DNA of 64,000 bases from an uncultured Butyrivibrio sp. Its GTDB lineage: Bacteria; Bacillota; Clostridia; Lachnospirales; Lachnospiraceae. Position numbers and translations under genes: made by a program. Positions 1 through 10,125 of this stretch are shown piece after piece. The number at the start of each line of letters is the position of its first letter. Within the stretch, counting starts at the first letter, position 1. Below the pieces are notes generated by a model. It had not been told where the DNA came from. It was given only the letters and a program-made list of their open reading frames with translations, and did no database searches. The DNA lies in contig CAMORK010000001.1 of assembly GCA_946623755.1 (NCBI GenBank), positions 1 through 64,000 on the forward strand, given 5' to 3'.

Positions 1-122
1 CCATTTCTGGTATAAGAGTCTTATTGTCGTCACACTTAACTTAATGACATTGCGCAAAATGCAGGGGAGCTCCTGAAGTATTACGATCTATAAATCACCG
101 GAAGCGGTATTTACAGCACATC

Positions 123-3062
123 TTATACCTCAGCGCTGTCAGGTGTATTAGCCATTTCCTTCTTCTGAGCAAGGTACTTCTTGATAGCCTTAAACTCTAG
201 GAATGCGATAAGTGCGATGAGAAGTGCATCTACAGCATAGAGGATCTTAACCCATGTAGGAAGTCCTGTATTGACGTTCTTATCGTAAGCACGGCTGTTA
301 ACAACAGTGTAGAGAATGTTCTTTGAAGCCTGTCTCATAGCGATAACAGATGTAGCTGATGTCTGATCTGTCACTGTTGACTGGGGTGTCTCATATGTTG
401 CAAGCATGAGGTCACAGCCGTTTCTGATCATTCTGTCTGAATCCTGGTAACCGTAGCCACCGAAGTAGTCAGTCTCTGCAAGGCCTCTGAAGCCCCACTC
501 ATCACGAAGAACTGTGTTGAGAAGTTCTGGGCAAGCCTCTGCAGGAACTGTTCCGATGTTGTTGAAAGCTACCATTGTTGCTGCAGGATTAGCCTTCTTA
601 AATGCCATCTCAAATGACTTAAGATATACTTCACGAAGTGACTGCTCGTTCAGCCATGTGCAAAGGAAGCCTGTTCTGTTGGTCTCCTGATCGTTGGTTG
701 CAAAGTGCTTAACGTATGAGTAAACACCGTGAGCTCTTGCTCCGTCAACAGCCTTAGCGCACATCCATCCGGCAAGAACGCCATCCTCTGAATAGTACTC
801 AAAGTTACGTCCTGCGAAAGCACTTCTGTGTGTGTTTGTAGCAGGTGCATACCAGCCTGAAACATCCATCTCGTCTGCCATCTTACCGATTGAATCACCG
901 AAAGCATATGCAAGATCCTTGTTCCATGTGCATGCGATCATTACTGCTGCAGGGAATCCGATTGAACCCTGACCTGTGAAGTTGTTGTTGATGGAAGCAG
1001 GTCCATCACAGTCATAAGTCATGACTTTATCTATAGAATCAACTGCTGATGTCTCATAGCCGCCGAGTGCGATAAGGGTGTTCATCTCTGAAACTGTGAG
1101 CTCATCAAGCAGTGAATCCCACTTAGCATCATCATAGTCTACGCCGCGAAGATCTGCGAGCTTAACTCCGTTCTTGGCGCCTGTTGTAGGCATTACATCT
1201 GCATCATTGTTGTATGCAGTAGGATCATAGTTAGTCTCGTTAAAGTATGTTGCCTTGTATGCATCTGACATTTCGAAAGATGTAGGTGCCTTTGTAGCCT
1301 CATCATAGTTGGCAAATCCGTCTGCTCTTGAAAGGTATGTAAATGAATCTCCCTCAGCAAATCCGAACTGATTTGTAGCTGCTACGAAGTCAGACTCACG
1401 CTTGTTTGACTCGTCGTAAACAACCTTTGAATCAACGGTTACAGTCTCACTTGCGATCTTATTGTGAGCATCTGTATTGATTGAGATCTGGTAATCTCCT
1501 GCATCGAGAACATAGCAGCCCTCACCATATGTATCATAGGAAGCCATATCTTCAAGAGCAAAAGAGATATTAACTGTCTCTGAAGCACCAGGCTCAAGGA
1601 CGCCTGTCTTTGCAAACTCGATAAGGTTTGCAGCTGATTTCTCAATTCCGCCGTTTGTATAAGGAGGGTTGTAGTAAACCTGAACAACATCCTTACCTGC
1701 AACGCTGCCTGTGTTAGTTACTGTTACATCAAATGAAACTGTCTTTCCGTCGTTGTTTACAGGACCCATCTCCTGGCTGAAGGTTGTGTATGAAAGGCCG
1801 TATCCGAAAGGATATACAACTGCGCTGTCATAATCAAACTCCATGTTGCCTGCCTCTGCCTCTGCAAAAGCTGTCTCATAAAATCTGTATCCAACGTAGA
1901 TACCTTCTACATAGTTAACAAATGTCGGATAAGACATTCCGCCCTCGGCGAACATATTCTCAAATCCAAACTCAGACATATTCGTGTAATCGAAATCACC
2001 AAAGTTATTGGCTGTAGGTGTTGCATGAAGATCTGCAACAAATGTATCTGCAGTCTTTCCTGAAGGATTTACCTGTCCTGCAAGGATCTCACCAAGTCCA
2101 TCAAAACCGGTCTGACCTGTTCCGGGGCAATAGAGAACTGACTTGATCTGTGAGTAATCATTTACAAAGCCAAGCTCCATAGCGTTAGCTGAGTTTACGA
2201 TAACAATAACCTTGCTGTAATCTGATGTAACCTTGTCAAGAAGAGCCTTCTCTCTGTTTGAAAGCTCAAGATATGACTTATTTGCATCAAGGTCGTCAGC
2301 CTGCTCTGAGTAACGTGTTCCTGTGCCTCCAAAGAAGCTGTTTGGATCGTAATTGTAAGTATCAACGCCGTCGTAGCTGACAGGAAGATCGGCTCCCTCA
2401 CCACCTGAACGTGCGATGAAGAAGATTGCCGTATCAGAATAATCTTTTGCTGAAGTGAAGAGATCCCCATACTCCTCAATTGTAGGCTCCGGAATTGTCC
2501 AGTCCTGACCCATCATTCCAACTGAAGGTCTTGAATCTCTCCAGCCCTTGTAGAAATCTACAAGTTCCTGGTTGTACTCGATTCCTGCATCTGTAAGGCC
2601 CTGAAGGAAGTCAACGGTAGGATATGCTGCAGAAAGCGCTCCCGATCCGGTTCCGCCGTAGATAGGGTTGGTTGAAGACCATCCAAATACGTTTACCTTG
2701 GTTCCTGATGCAAGAGGAAGAGCTGCTGAATCATTCTTAAGAAGAACAATGCCCTCCTCTGCGATCTGTGTGCAGAGCTCTTTTGCCTGCTCGGAGGACT
2801 CATCCGAAATCTTTCCTCCGCCCATTGCCATGTTTACCATTGAGTAAACAGGTCCCAGTAAGATATTGGTAACAACAAGTACCAATGCTAAAAGAAATAC
2901 AAGCCATGCCTGCTTTCTTACAAAGCCCTTTAAAGGCTTCTTAATTTTGATTGCTGCGATTGTACAGATGATAGCTGCAACAAGTACCACACCGATGATG
3001 ACCAGCTGTGGGATCATTGTATTAATGACAGCAATGACGTCAGCAATGTTGATAGATAACAT
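123..3062 (-). CDS. Membrane-anchored GH3 beta-glucosidase with permuted domain order (GH3_C, FnIII-like, then GH3 N catalytic domain); TM segments at both ends
   Basis: ORF 123..3113; better start at 3062 (MLSINIADV) behind GGAAGGAGAAAAAGAAT. Motifs ILLKND, YPFGYGLSYTTF, FNWNK/GRNFEYYSEDG, VKHFATNDQETNR, ETDYFGG in that order. Confidence 0.93.
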   Translation of the reverse strand: MLSINIADVIAVINTMIPQLVIIGVVLVAAIICTIAAIKIKKPLKGFVRKQAWLVFLLALVLVVTNILLGPVYSMVNMAMGGGKISDESSEQAKELCTQIAEEGIVLLKNDSAALPLASGTKVNVFGWSSTNPIYGGTGSGALSAAYPTVDFLQGLTDAGIEYNQELVDFYKGWRDSRPSVGMMGQDWTIPEPTIEEYGDLFTSAKDYSDTAIFFIARSGGEGADLPVSYDGVDTYNYDPNSFFGGTGTRYSEQADDLDANKSYLELSNREKALLDKVTSDYSKVIVIVNSANAMELGFVNDYSQIKSVLYCPGTGQTGFDGLGEILAGQVNPSGKTADTFVADLHATPTANNFGDFDYTNMSEFGFENMFAEGGMSYPTFVNYVEGIYVGYRFYETAFAEAEAGNMEFDYDSAVVYPFGYGLSYTTFSQEMGPVNNDGKTVSFDVTVTNTGSVAGKDVVQVYYNPPYTNGGIEKSAANLIEFAKTGVLEPGASETVNISFALEDMASYDTYGEGCYVLDAGDYQISINTDAHNKIASETVTVDSKVVYDESNKRESDFVAATNQFGFAEGDSFTYLSRADGFANYDEATKAPTSFEMSDAYKATYFNETNYDPTAYNNDADVMPTTGAKNGVKLADLRGVDYDDAKWDSLLDELTVSEMNTLIALGGYETSAVDSIDKVMTYDCDGPASINNNFTGQGSIGFPAAVMIACTWNKDLAYAFGDSIGKMADEMDVSGWYAPATNTHRSAFAGRNFEYYSEDGVLAGWMCAKAVDGARAHGVYSYVKHFATNDQETNRTGFLCTWLNEQSLREVYLKSFEMAFKKANPAATMVAFNNIGTVPAEACPELLNTVLRDEWGFRGLAETDYFGGYGYQDSDRMIRNGCDLMLATYETPQSTVTDQTSATSVIAMRQASKNILYTVVNSRAYDKNVNTGLPTWVKILYAVDALLIALIAFLEFKAIKKYLAQKKEMANTPDSAEV

Positions 3063-3144
3063 ATTCTTTTTCTCCTTCCCATTTAAAAAAGATTTTTCTT
3101 TTTCATTTATCAAAAAGGGTGGTCAGCCCTTTACGATCCTTTAG

Positions 3145-3705
3145 TTACGCATCCTTCTTTGGTGTCTCGGGGAATATTATCTTGTTGACAAAGAAGAATA
3201 CCACCATGGACACTCCGCCGTTAAGCACTGTGGTTCCGATGTTGTATACCCAGGCCGGAACAAACTTTCCTGCAACTGCTACCCACACACAATTTATGGA
3301 ATTAACTATGCAGGTGATCACTATGAAAGCTAAAACGTACCATGCAATCTGCCTTCCCGGCTTTTCGTGATTTCTGAACACGAACAGCTTCTGGATAGGA
3401 AAGTTTATGCACTCTCCGATTATCATGGCGATCATGTACGCCGTAAAATATGCAAGTCCTCCGTGGGCCTGATCATATCCAAGGATATTCCATTCAAAGG
3501 TTTCTCCGAACAGGGTAACCGGTATTCCCGGCCATCCAAAGCTCCTGTCGCCCAAAAAGGCAAATGCAGCCGGCAGAAAAGTAAGCAGCAGATACTTAAA
3601 CACTGTGATGGCGTTACTTACTATGACAAACAATCCGCCTTCCCTGATCCACTTGGCTACTGCAGGATGTTTTTTTTCAAAATCATTCCAAAATTTCATT
3701 TTCAA
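3145..3705 (-). CDS. GtrA-like family membrane protein
   Basis: Four hydrophobic segments, FVFRN motif and KIIFP C-terminus typical of GtrA family. Confidence 0.75.
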   Translation of the reverse strand: MKMKFWNDFEKKHPAVAKWIREGGLFVIVSNAITVFKYLLLTFLPAAFAFLGDRSFGWPGIPVTLFGETFEWNILGYDQAHGGLAYFTAYMIAMIIGECINFPIQKLFVFRNHEKPGRQIAWYVLAFIVITCIVNSINCVWVAVAGKFVPAWVYNIGTTVLNGGVSMVVFFFVNKIIFPETPKKDA

Positions 3706-3709
3706 CCCC

Positions 3710-6130
3710 TCACTTTTTTAACTTTGCCTCATAGGCTTTGTTCTTCCTGCTGTTTCTGAAATATCCGCCTATTATGGCTCCAAGGCCCTTAAAGAAATGA
3801 CCGTTCACAAGACTAACAATTCCGTCTGCCATCTCCATGCTGACAGCACCACCGGTCATCTTTGCCATAGCCCTGAAAGGCATGTTGTATATGAAAAGAG
3901 TGTTCAGATCCGGAATACCTTTATCGTCAGCCTTTTTCTTTATTGCAGTAAGCCGGTTATAAGCAAACCTTGCAAGGGAGCTCTTTGCGTAGTACATCTG
4001 GCAAAGGGCATCATTTCTTGTAAGCTGTCCACTCCACTTTCCATCGGGAATCGCTCTTCCGAGAAGCTTCTCAAATTCAGCATCTCCAACATTCTCGATC
4101 TTACCGGTGTAGTAGGCCTGCATCTCATCCCTGTTGTATGGAAGCTCAGATACTGTTCCCTGTATCTCAACCTCTGCGCAGAGCCTTATATCTGCACTGC
4201 TGCTTCCAACCATGATGTTGTATCGCCCGCCTTCTACCTCCCAGGCATCAGCTTTGACGTTATAGAAACGGAATGTCTTATCGTCAAAAGAGATTGTCAC
4301 CTTCTGAGATTCACCGGCTTTTAAATAAACTTTCTTAAAGCCCTTCAGCTCTTTTGCGGGTCTGAAGACCCTGCCATCCGGAAGGGATACATAGAGCTGT
4401 ACAACTTCAGCACCATCCATGTTTCCTGTATTCTTAACAGTAAGCGAAACTCCGCTGTCATCAGCTGTTATGTCAGAGTATTCAAAGCTTGTGTAAGAAA
4501 GTCCGAAACCAAAGGGATACAGAACCGGAATTTCTGCCGTATCATAGTATCTGTAACCAATGTAAAGACTTTCTCTGTACTCAGATGTCCTCTGCTGGCT
4601 GGGGTAGTAGCGGTAAGCAGGTGTATCCTCATGTCTTCTCGGAATTGTCTCTGAGAGCCTGCCGGATGGGTTGATAGATCCGGTAAGGATATCAAGAGTA
4701 GCACCGGCACCTGCCTGACCGTTTAAGTAGCAGTGAAGCAGAGCTTTGAAATAATGGTGCCACGGCATCTCTATGGCAGATCCCGCACTAATAACACCGA
4801 CAAGGTTTGCGTTAGCCTGTCCCAGCTCCTGAAGGAGCGTTATCTGATTCTGAGGAATCCTCATATGTTTTCTGTCCATACCCTCAGATTCTGAGTTTTC
4901 ATTAAGACCAAAGAAGAAAAGAACTATATCTGCTCTTGAAGCCAGATCCAGAGCCTCCTGTTTGGTCTGGGCATCTTCCTCTCCGCTTCTTGAGTATCCG
5001 CGGCTCATGCCGACAACCTGCAGGTCATAGCTTGAAACAAGCTCAGATACTGTCTCGACCTTAGTTGGATTAACAAGGGATGATCCTGCTCCCTGATATC
5101 TTGGAACAAAAGCAAAATCACCGATTATGGCAACTTTAGCCCCCTTCTTAAGAGGAAGAATATTATCCTCATTCTTTAAAAGTATCGCGCTCTCAGCTGC
5201 TGCCCTTCTGGCAACTGCGTGATGGGCATTTTTGTCAAACTGTTCTTTTCTGCCCTTTGCATTTGATGTAAGTGTCATGACGGCATCGAGAAGTTCATCC
5301 ACCCTCTCATCGACATCTTTCTCAGAAATCTTGCCGCTATTAACTGCATCTATCAGTTCTCTTGCAGAATCAAGTCCGGGATTTGGCATCTCAAGGTTTG
5401 AGCCTGCCGCTACACCCAGGGCATGGTCATTACTTGCGCCCCAGTCGGTGATCACGATTCCGTCAAATCCCCACTCGTCCCTGAGTATCTCTTTTAACAG
5501 ATGCTTATTCTCGTTGGCATAGGTGCCGTTAACTTCGTTATAAGCTGACATGATAGTCTTGGCGCCGCCCTCTTTGACTGCAATCTCAAAACCGGTCAGA
5601 TATATTTCCCTCAAGGTTCTCTCATCTACAACCGAGTTCATAGCCATTCTGCGAAGCTCCTGAGAGTTGACCGCAAAGTGCTTGGGACAAGCATATACTC
5701 CCTGAGACTGAATACCCCTCACATAGGAAGCTGCCATCTTACCTGCAAGATATGGATCCTCTGAGAAATATTCAAAGTTTCTTCCGCAGAGAGGGCTCCT
5801 CTTAATGTTAAGTCCCGGTCCGAGAAGTACATTTACTCCAAGTGCCATAGCCTCTTCCCCAAGGGCCTCGCCAAGTGATTCCCCAAGGTCCTCGTCCCAG
5901 CTGTTTGCTATTGTCGCAGCAGTAGGAAAACATGTCGCAGGAAGTGACTCATTAAGTCCCAAATGATCTCCGGCACCGGCCTGTTTTCTGATGCCGTGAG
6001 GTCCGTCCGAGCAAAAGATTGAAGGGATTCCAAGTCTTTCAAAATCCCTTGTTTCCCATTCGCCTTTTCCGCTTAAAAAAGCTGCCTTTTCTTCAATTGT
6101 CATCTTTGAGATTATGTCCTGATATTTCAC
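3710..6130 (-). CDS. GH3 beta-glucosidase, canonical domain order
   Basis: SDGPHGIRKQ, GRNFEYFSEDPYLAG, KHFAVNSQE, VITDWGA nucleophile motif, then ILLKNEDNILPL and FGFGLSYTSFEYS. Confidence 0.95.
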   Translation of the reverse strand: MKYQDIISKMTIEEKAAFLSGKGEWETRDFERLGIPSIFCSDGPHGIRKQAGAGDHLGLNESLPATCFPTAATIANSWDEDLGESLGEALGEEAMALGVNVLLGPGLNIKRSPLCGRNFEYFSEDPYLAGKMAASYVRGIQSQGVYACPKHFAVNSQELRRMAMNSVVDERTLREIYLTGFEIAVKEGGAKTIMSAYNEVNGTYANENKHLLKEILRDEWGFDGIVITDWGASNDHALGVAAGSNLEMPNPGLDSARELIDAVNSGKISEKDVDERVDELLDAVMTLTSNAKGRKEQFDKNAHHAVARRAAAESAILLKNEDNILPLKKGAKVAIIGDFAFVPRYQGAGSSLVNPTKVETVSELVSSYDLQVVGMSRGYSRSGEEDAQTKQEALDLASRADIVLFFFGLNENSESEGMDRKHMRIPQNQITLLQELGQANANLVGVISAGSAIEMPWHHYFKALLHCYLNGQAGAGATLDILTGSINPSGRLSETIPRRHEDTPAYRYYPSQQRTSEYRESLYIGYRYYDTAEIPVLYPFGFGLSYTSFEYSDITADDSGVSLTVKNTGNMDGAEVVQLYVSLPDGRVFRPAKELKGFKKVYLKAGESQKVTISFDDKTFRFYNVKADAWEVEGGRYNIMVGSSSADIRLCAEVEIQGTVSELPYNRDEMQAYYTGKIENVGDAEFEKLLGRAIPDGKWSGQLTRNDALCQMYYAKSSLARFAYNRLTAIKKKADDKGIPDLNTLFIYNMPFRAMAKMTGGAVSMEMADGIVSLVNGHFFKGLGAIIGGYFRNSRKNKAYEAKLKK

Positions 6131-6167
6131 GATTCCTCTCCTTTCGCTGACTTTATACTAACACGCA

Positions 6168-6209
6168 AAAAAAATCGTGCCGTTTTTGTCACAAACGGTA
6201 CGATTTTTG
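6168..6209 (-). terminator. Intrinsic terminator downstream of GGDEF gene
   Basis: Inverted repeat AAAATCGTgCCGTTT / AAACGGtACGATTTT with T-run. Confidence 0.75.
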
Positions 6210-6227
6210 TCATGAACGGTAATTTAA

Positions 6228-7349
6228 TTATCTGGTGTGTTTCTCTTTCTTTTCCTCATACATGTTGTCATCCATGCGCTTTAGGAAAATATCTATGGAA
6301 TCATGGGCAGGCTCGTAAATACTGTATCCCAGCGAAAGTGAAAGCTTATATCTTCGCTCCTCGGTCTCATTAAACATCTTAAGTTCATCCCTTATGCTCT
6401 CAACTATGCTCTGCATCTGCTTCTCGTTTGCAGACCTTAGCATAACGATAAACTCATCTCCGGCAAATCTTATTGCAACCGCCTCATCCGGCTTTGCAAA
6501 GGTTATGACCCTGGCAACATCGATCAGTGCTTCATCACCATAGGAATGACCATAGGTATCGTTGATCTGCTTGAAGTAATCAACGTCTATCATGATACCT
6601 CCCAGAGTTTTCTTTTCTCTGGTACTGGTCTCAAGCATGTAATCAAGGTACGCTCTGTTATAGAGTCCTGTAAGCTTGTCCTGATATGAAAACTCATTCT
6701 GAATGGACATATAGATGGCCGTCAGACCAACTCCCATTGACACCCATATGAGAGATACTCCATAGAACAGTACCTGAATCCCGCATCCCAGAATGACGGG
6801 GCTTAACATGACAAAGAGCGGGAAAAATCTGGGCTTTCCATATCTCTTTTCATAGGATTTATATATATAGATGCTGAACAGCACATACCCGATATCTACC
6901 ATATAAAAGGCATAGTTAAAGGGAAGTCTGTGATAAACATTGTTCTCATCCAGATAAAAAATGATCGGCAGGAACATATTGATCAATGCAATGGCAACCA
7001 GCACAATGGCCGGAATGAATGCATAGGTATATATTCTCTTGACCCTGGCCTTCGATTTGTATAATTTGAGATCCTCATAAAGGCACCAGGACGCAATAAA
7101 TATCGGATTGACAGCAAAGCAAAAGGTATTAGTCAGGATGCCGACTACCCTCATAAACTGCCCGGGTCTGCCATCCACCAAAAAAGACAGGGAATCTACA
7201 ACACAAGCCACCATTGTCATAATAGTGATCATTGAGAATATTCTGAGTTCCGGCTGCTTATTTGAACGACTGATCCTGCTGCTGTAAAGAAGTGCTTCCA
7301 GAAGCACAAATCCCACATAATCCTGAATCACGGTTCCGTATATACTCAT
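6228..7349 (-). CDS. Membrane-bound diguanylate cyclase (AGDEF variant)
   Basis: Multiple TM helices then DKLTGLYNRAYLD, DVDYFKQINDTYGHSYGDEAL, RFAGDEFIVML. Confidence 0.9.
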   Translation of the reverse strand: MSIYGTVIQDYVGFVLLEALLYSSRISRSNKQPELRIFSMITIMTMVACVVDSLSFLVDGRPGQFMRVVGILTNTFCFAVNPIFIASWCLYEDLKLYKSKARVKRIYTYAFIPAIVLVAIALINMFLPIIFYLDENNVYHRLPFNYAFYMVDIGYVLFSIYIYKSYEKRYGKPRFFPLFVMLSPVILGCGIQVLFYGVSLIWVSMGVGLTAIYMSIQNEFSYQDKLTGLYNRAYLDYMLETSTREKKTLGGIMIDVDYFKQINDTYGHSYGDEALIDVARVITFAKPDEAVAIRFAGDEFIVMLRSANEKQMQSIVESIRDELKMFNETEERRYKLSLSLGYSIYEPAHDSIDIFLKRMDDNMYEEKKEKHTR

Positions 7350-8656
7350 GCTGTTCCTCCGCGAGGTATAAGTATTTTAAGCTCAAACCAGTTTTTGCTC
7401 ACGTCAAAAGTGACATTCCCGTGATATTTTTCAACAGTATATCTTATACTCTTTAACCCAAAACCATGACTGGCTTTATCCGCCTTGGTAGTCACGGGAT
7501 AACCGTTCTTTATCTTTATCTGGTTTTCGCAATAATTGTTTATCTGTATTATAACAAAATTTTTCCTGGGTGACACAGACAGGTGAATAAGTCTCTTTTC
7601 CGGATCTTCAATAAGCGAAACGCTCTCAATTGCGTTATCCAGAGCATTTCCGAATATGGTACAGATATCTGCAACATGCATAAAATCAAGTATATTTCCA
7701 TCTGCCACACAGGTAACTTTGATATTGTTTGCTCTGCAGTTCATCATTTTTCCGGCAATGAGAGTATCCAGGACGCTATTGCCCGTCTGCAGCTCCGGCG
7801 AGTAGGATTCAAGCTCCTGCTCCAGGGAGTCTATCCACTCCTGACGCTGTTCCTCGCTCATATCAGCGCGAAGTCCTGCAATCTGGTGTTTTAAGTCATG
7901 ATATTTGATGTTGATCATATCAAAAGTGGTCTGATAGTTTCGGTATTTATCATATTGGGCTTTGAGCATTGAGTGGATGTTACTCAGCTCTTTTTCCGCA
8001 AGAAACTCGCAGATACGGCTCTGATAAACATAAAGGATCATGATACCCGCCACATCCACAAGAGTCCTTACGTAAAAAATATCAGCTGCAACGTCTACAG
8101 AAAAGGGCGTGTTAGAAACAATAAAACTCAGATTGCTGAATGCAAAGATCGCTGCGGCTATAAGCACTGCAGCCAGAAGTTCACGGGTATTTATCTCCAA
8201 TTGGAATATTCCCCTTGTAATGCTCTTTTCCATGTGATGAGCCCATACAAATACAAAGGCATAAACCATGATCAGTATTACAATCTGGTTCACCACAGAA
8301 TCATTGAATCTCTTGAAAAATGATGCCAGCTGCCATTCCAGAGAAGCCGCCAGCTCCGCCAAAAGAAATGCCCTTGCGCAGTAATAACCCACAACATTTA
8401 TAGTATCCTCACATACAATATACATAAAAATGAACATGAAAAAAACTGCCACGAGCATGCAGGGTATCCAGAAGAATATGGGCAGATTTTTGGTAAATAC
8501 AAGAAAAAGAGACTGCATCAGAAGCGAGACTGCTGAGATCACAATAAAACCACTCCTGCTGACCTTGCGCTTTAAGATAAGACAATAAGTAATACAGGCC
8601 AGCCATTCCGCAATGGCCGTATATAGTCTTGGTATATCCTGATAATAGTTTTCCAT
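7346..8656 (-). CDS. AgrC-like sensor histidine kinase (GHKL ATPase)
   Basis: N-terminal TM region, YHDLKHQIAGLR H-box, FGNALDNAIESV N-box, HGFGLKSIRYTVEKY. Confidence 0.9.
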   Translation of the reverse strand: MENYYQDIPRLYTAIAEWLACITYCLILKRKVSRSGFIVISAVSLLMQSLFLVFTKNLPIFFWIPCMLVAVFFMFIFMYIVCEDTINVVGYYCARAFLLAELAASLEWQLASFFKRFNDSVVNQIVILIMVYAFVFVWAHHMEKSITRGIFQLEINTRELLAAVLIAAAIFAFSNLSFIVSNTPFSVDVAADIFYVRTLVDVAGIMILYVYQSRICEFLAEKELSNIHSMLKAQYDKYRNYQTTFDMINIKYHDLKHQIAGLRADMSEEQRQEWIDSLEQELESYSPELQTGNSVLDTLIAGKMMNCRANNIKVTCVADGNILDFMHVADICTIFGNALDNAIESVSLIEDPEKRLIHLSVSPRKNFVIIQINNYCENQIKIKNGYPVTTKADKASHGFGLKSIRYTVEKYHGNVTFDVSKNWFELKILIPRGGTA

Positions 8657-8657
8657 A

Positions 8658-9377
8658 TCAAATTCCTGCCATGTAATCGGTAAGTGCTGTCATAAAGTCA
8701 TTTTTCCTGGCGCGGCTAATGAGGAGCTGCCTGCCTGCGATAATACAGCTCCCTTTCTCGACACCGTCCACATATTTGAGATTTACAAGATAGCCCTTGT
8801 TGCTCCTGAAGAAATGATAAGGCGCAAGCTGCTGTTCAAAATCAGAGAGCTTGGCCCTTATGGTAAACTCTCCTGCTCCCGTATAGAAATTCAGGTTGTG
8901 CCCCTGGCTTTCTATATAAAAAATATTGTCGATATCAAGCTTTTTAACCCCGGATGACATCTCAATGGAAATGATATTTGATTCCTCTTTTTTAACCCTG
9001 CCAAGGGCCCTGTCAAGCTTTTGGGAAAAAGCAAAGTAACTGACGGGCTTAAGAACATAATCAAGGGCATCAACCTGATAGCCTCTTATGGCATAGCTAG
9101 TCATGTTGGTAATGAACATGATCACAACGTTCTGATCAAGCTTTCTTATCTCCTCAGCCGCGGTCATTCCATCAACAAGCTTCATCTCTATGTCCATGAG
9201 AATAATATCAAACTGACTTTTATAGCCGTTCGTGATCTCATCTCCGTCCCTGAACCTTGTGATCTTAAAGAGATTACCGCTCTCGTGCTGGTATCTGTCC
9301 ACAAACTCAGTGAGCTGCTCAGCGTATGAATCTTCATCCTCTACAATTGCAAGGTTTATCATCTGAATATCTCCCAT
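8658..9377 (-). CDS. LytTR-family response regulator (AgrA-like)
   Basis: Receiver domain (EDEDSY, ILMDIEM, LKPVSYFAF) plus C-terminal LytTR domain. Confidence 0.93.
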   Translation of the reverse strand: MGDIQMINLAIVEDEDSYAEQLTEFVDRYQHESGNLFKITRFRDGDEITNGYKSQFDIILMDIEMKLVDGMTAAEEIRKLDQNVVIMFITNMTSYAIRGYQVDALDYVLKPVSYFAFSQKLDRALGRVKKEESNIISIEMSSGVKKLDIDNIFYIESQGHNLNFYTGAGEFTIRAKLSDFEQQLAPYHFFRSNKGYLVNLKYVDGVEKGSCIIAGRQLLISRARKNDFMTALTDYMAGI

Positions 9378-9465
9378 CTCTGTTACGTATTATTATACAC
9401 TATTTATTGTTCATATGCCCCTTTGGCGATTTTCGTTGCAATCCTTCAGTGTTATAATGACTATC

Positions 9466-10125
9466 ATGAAAATACAAAACAGATTATACATCATGAATAT
9501 AAATTCGCTACAGGATCCTGAGCAGTTTGATGCATGGTACCGCAGGATGCCGGACTTCCGAAAAGAGAAAATAGATGCCTTTAAGCCGCATCACTCAAAG
9601 CTGTTGTCTCTTGGCGCGGGAATGCTTCTGGAAACAGCAATGAAGGACATCGGCATCTTGAGCTATGAAGTCATGCCTGATCCTGACAAGAAGCCACGTA
9701 TTAAGGGACATGACAATATCTTTTTCAATATATCCCATTCCGGAGATGTCGTCATCCTTGGAATTTCAGACAGAGAAATCGGCGTAGATGTTGAGAAGAT
9801 CAAGCATTTCAAAGACACTCTTGTAAACTATGTATTTGGAGAGGATGATAAATTTTTGGCAAAAGAGCTTATGGACAGCGAAGCGGATCCTGACAAAGTC
9901 TACACAAGACTCTGGACCGTAAAAGAAAGCATAATGAAACACAGCGGAAAAGGCATCGCAATGGAGCCAAAAAGTATTTCCCTGCGTCTTGAAAACGACA
10001 AAATAAAGGCTTCATCAGCCGAATATGACTGTGAAGCCTTGAATCTTTTACCCTTTGAGATAACAGATTACCGGATAACTGTATGCTCAGAGTACGATAA
10101 GTTTACTCTCCTGAAGCCATTTTGA
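9466..10125 (+). CDS. sfp: 4'-phosphopantetheinyl transferase (Sfp-type)
   Basis: FNISHSGD, IGVDVEKIK, TRLWTVKESIMKHSGKGI motifs; start MKIQNRLY chosen inside ORF 9415..10125. Confidence 0.9.
   Translation: MKIQNRLYIMNINSLQDPEQFDAWYRRMPDFRKEKIDAFKPHHSKLLSLGAGMLLETAMKDIGILSYEVMPDPDKKPRIKGHDNIFFNISHSGDVVILGISDREIGVDVEKIKHFKDTLVNYVFGEDDKFLAKELMDSEADPDKVYTRLWTVKESIMKHSGKGIAMEPKSISLRLENDKIKASSAEYDCEALNLLPFEITDYRITVCSEYDKFTLLKPF

Noticed and set aside
3797-4324. 175-aa plus-strand ORF antisense to GH3
   Set aside because: Mirror ORF of a strongly supported CDS; no motif.
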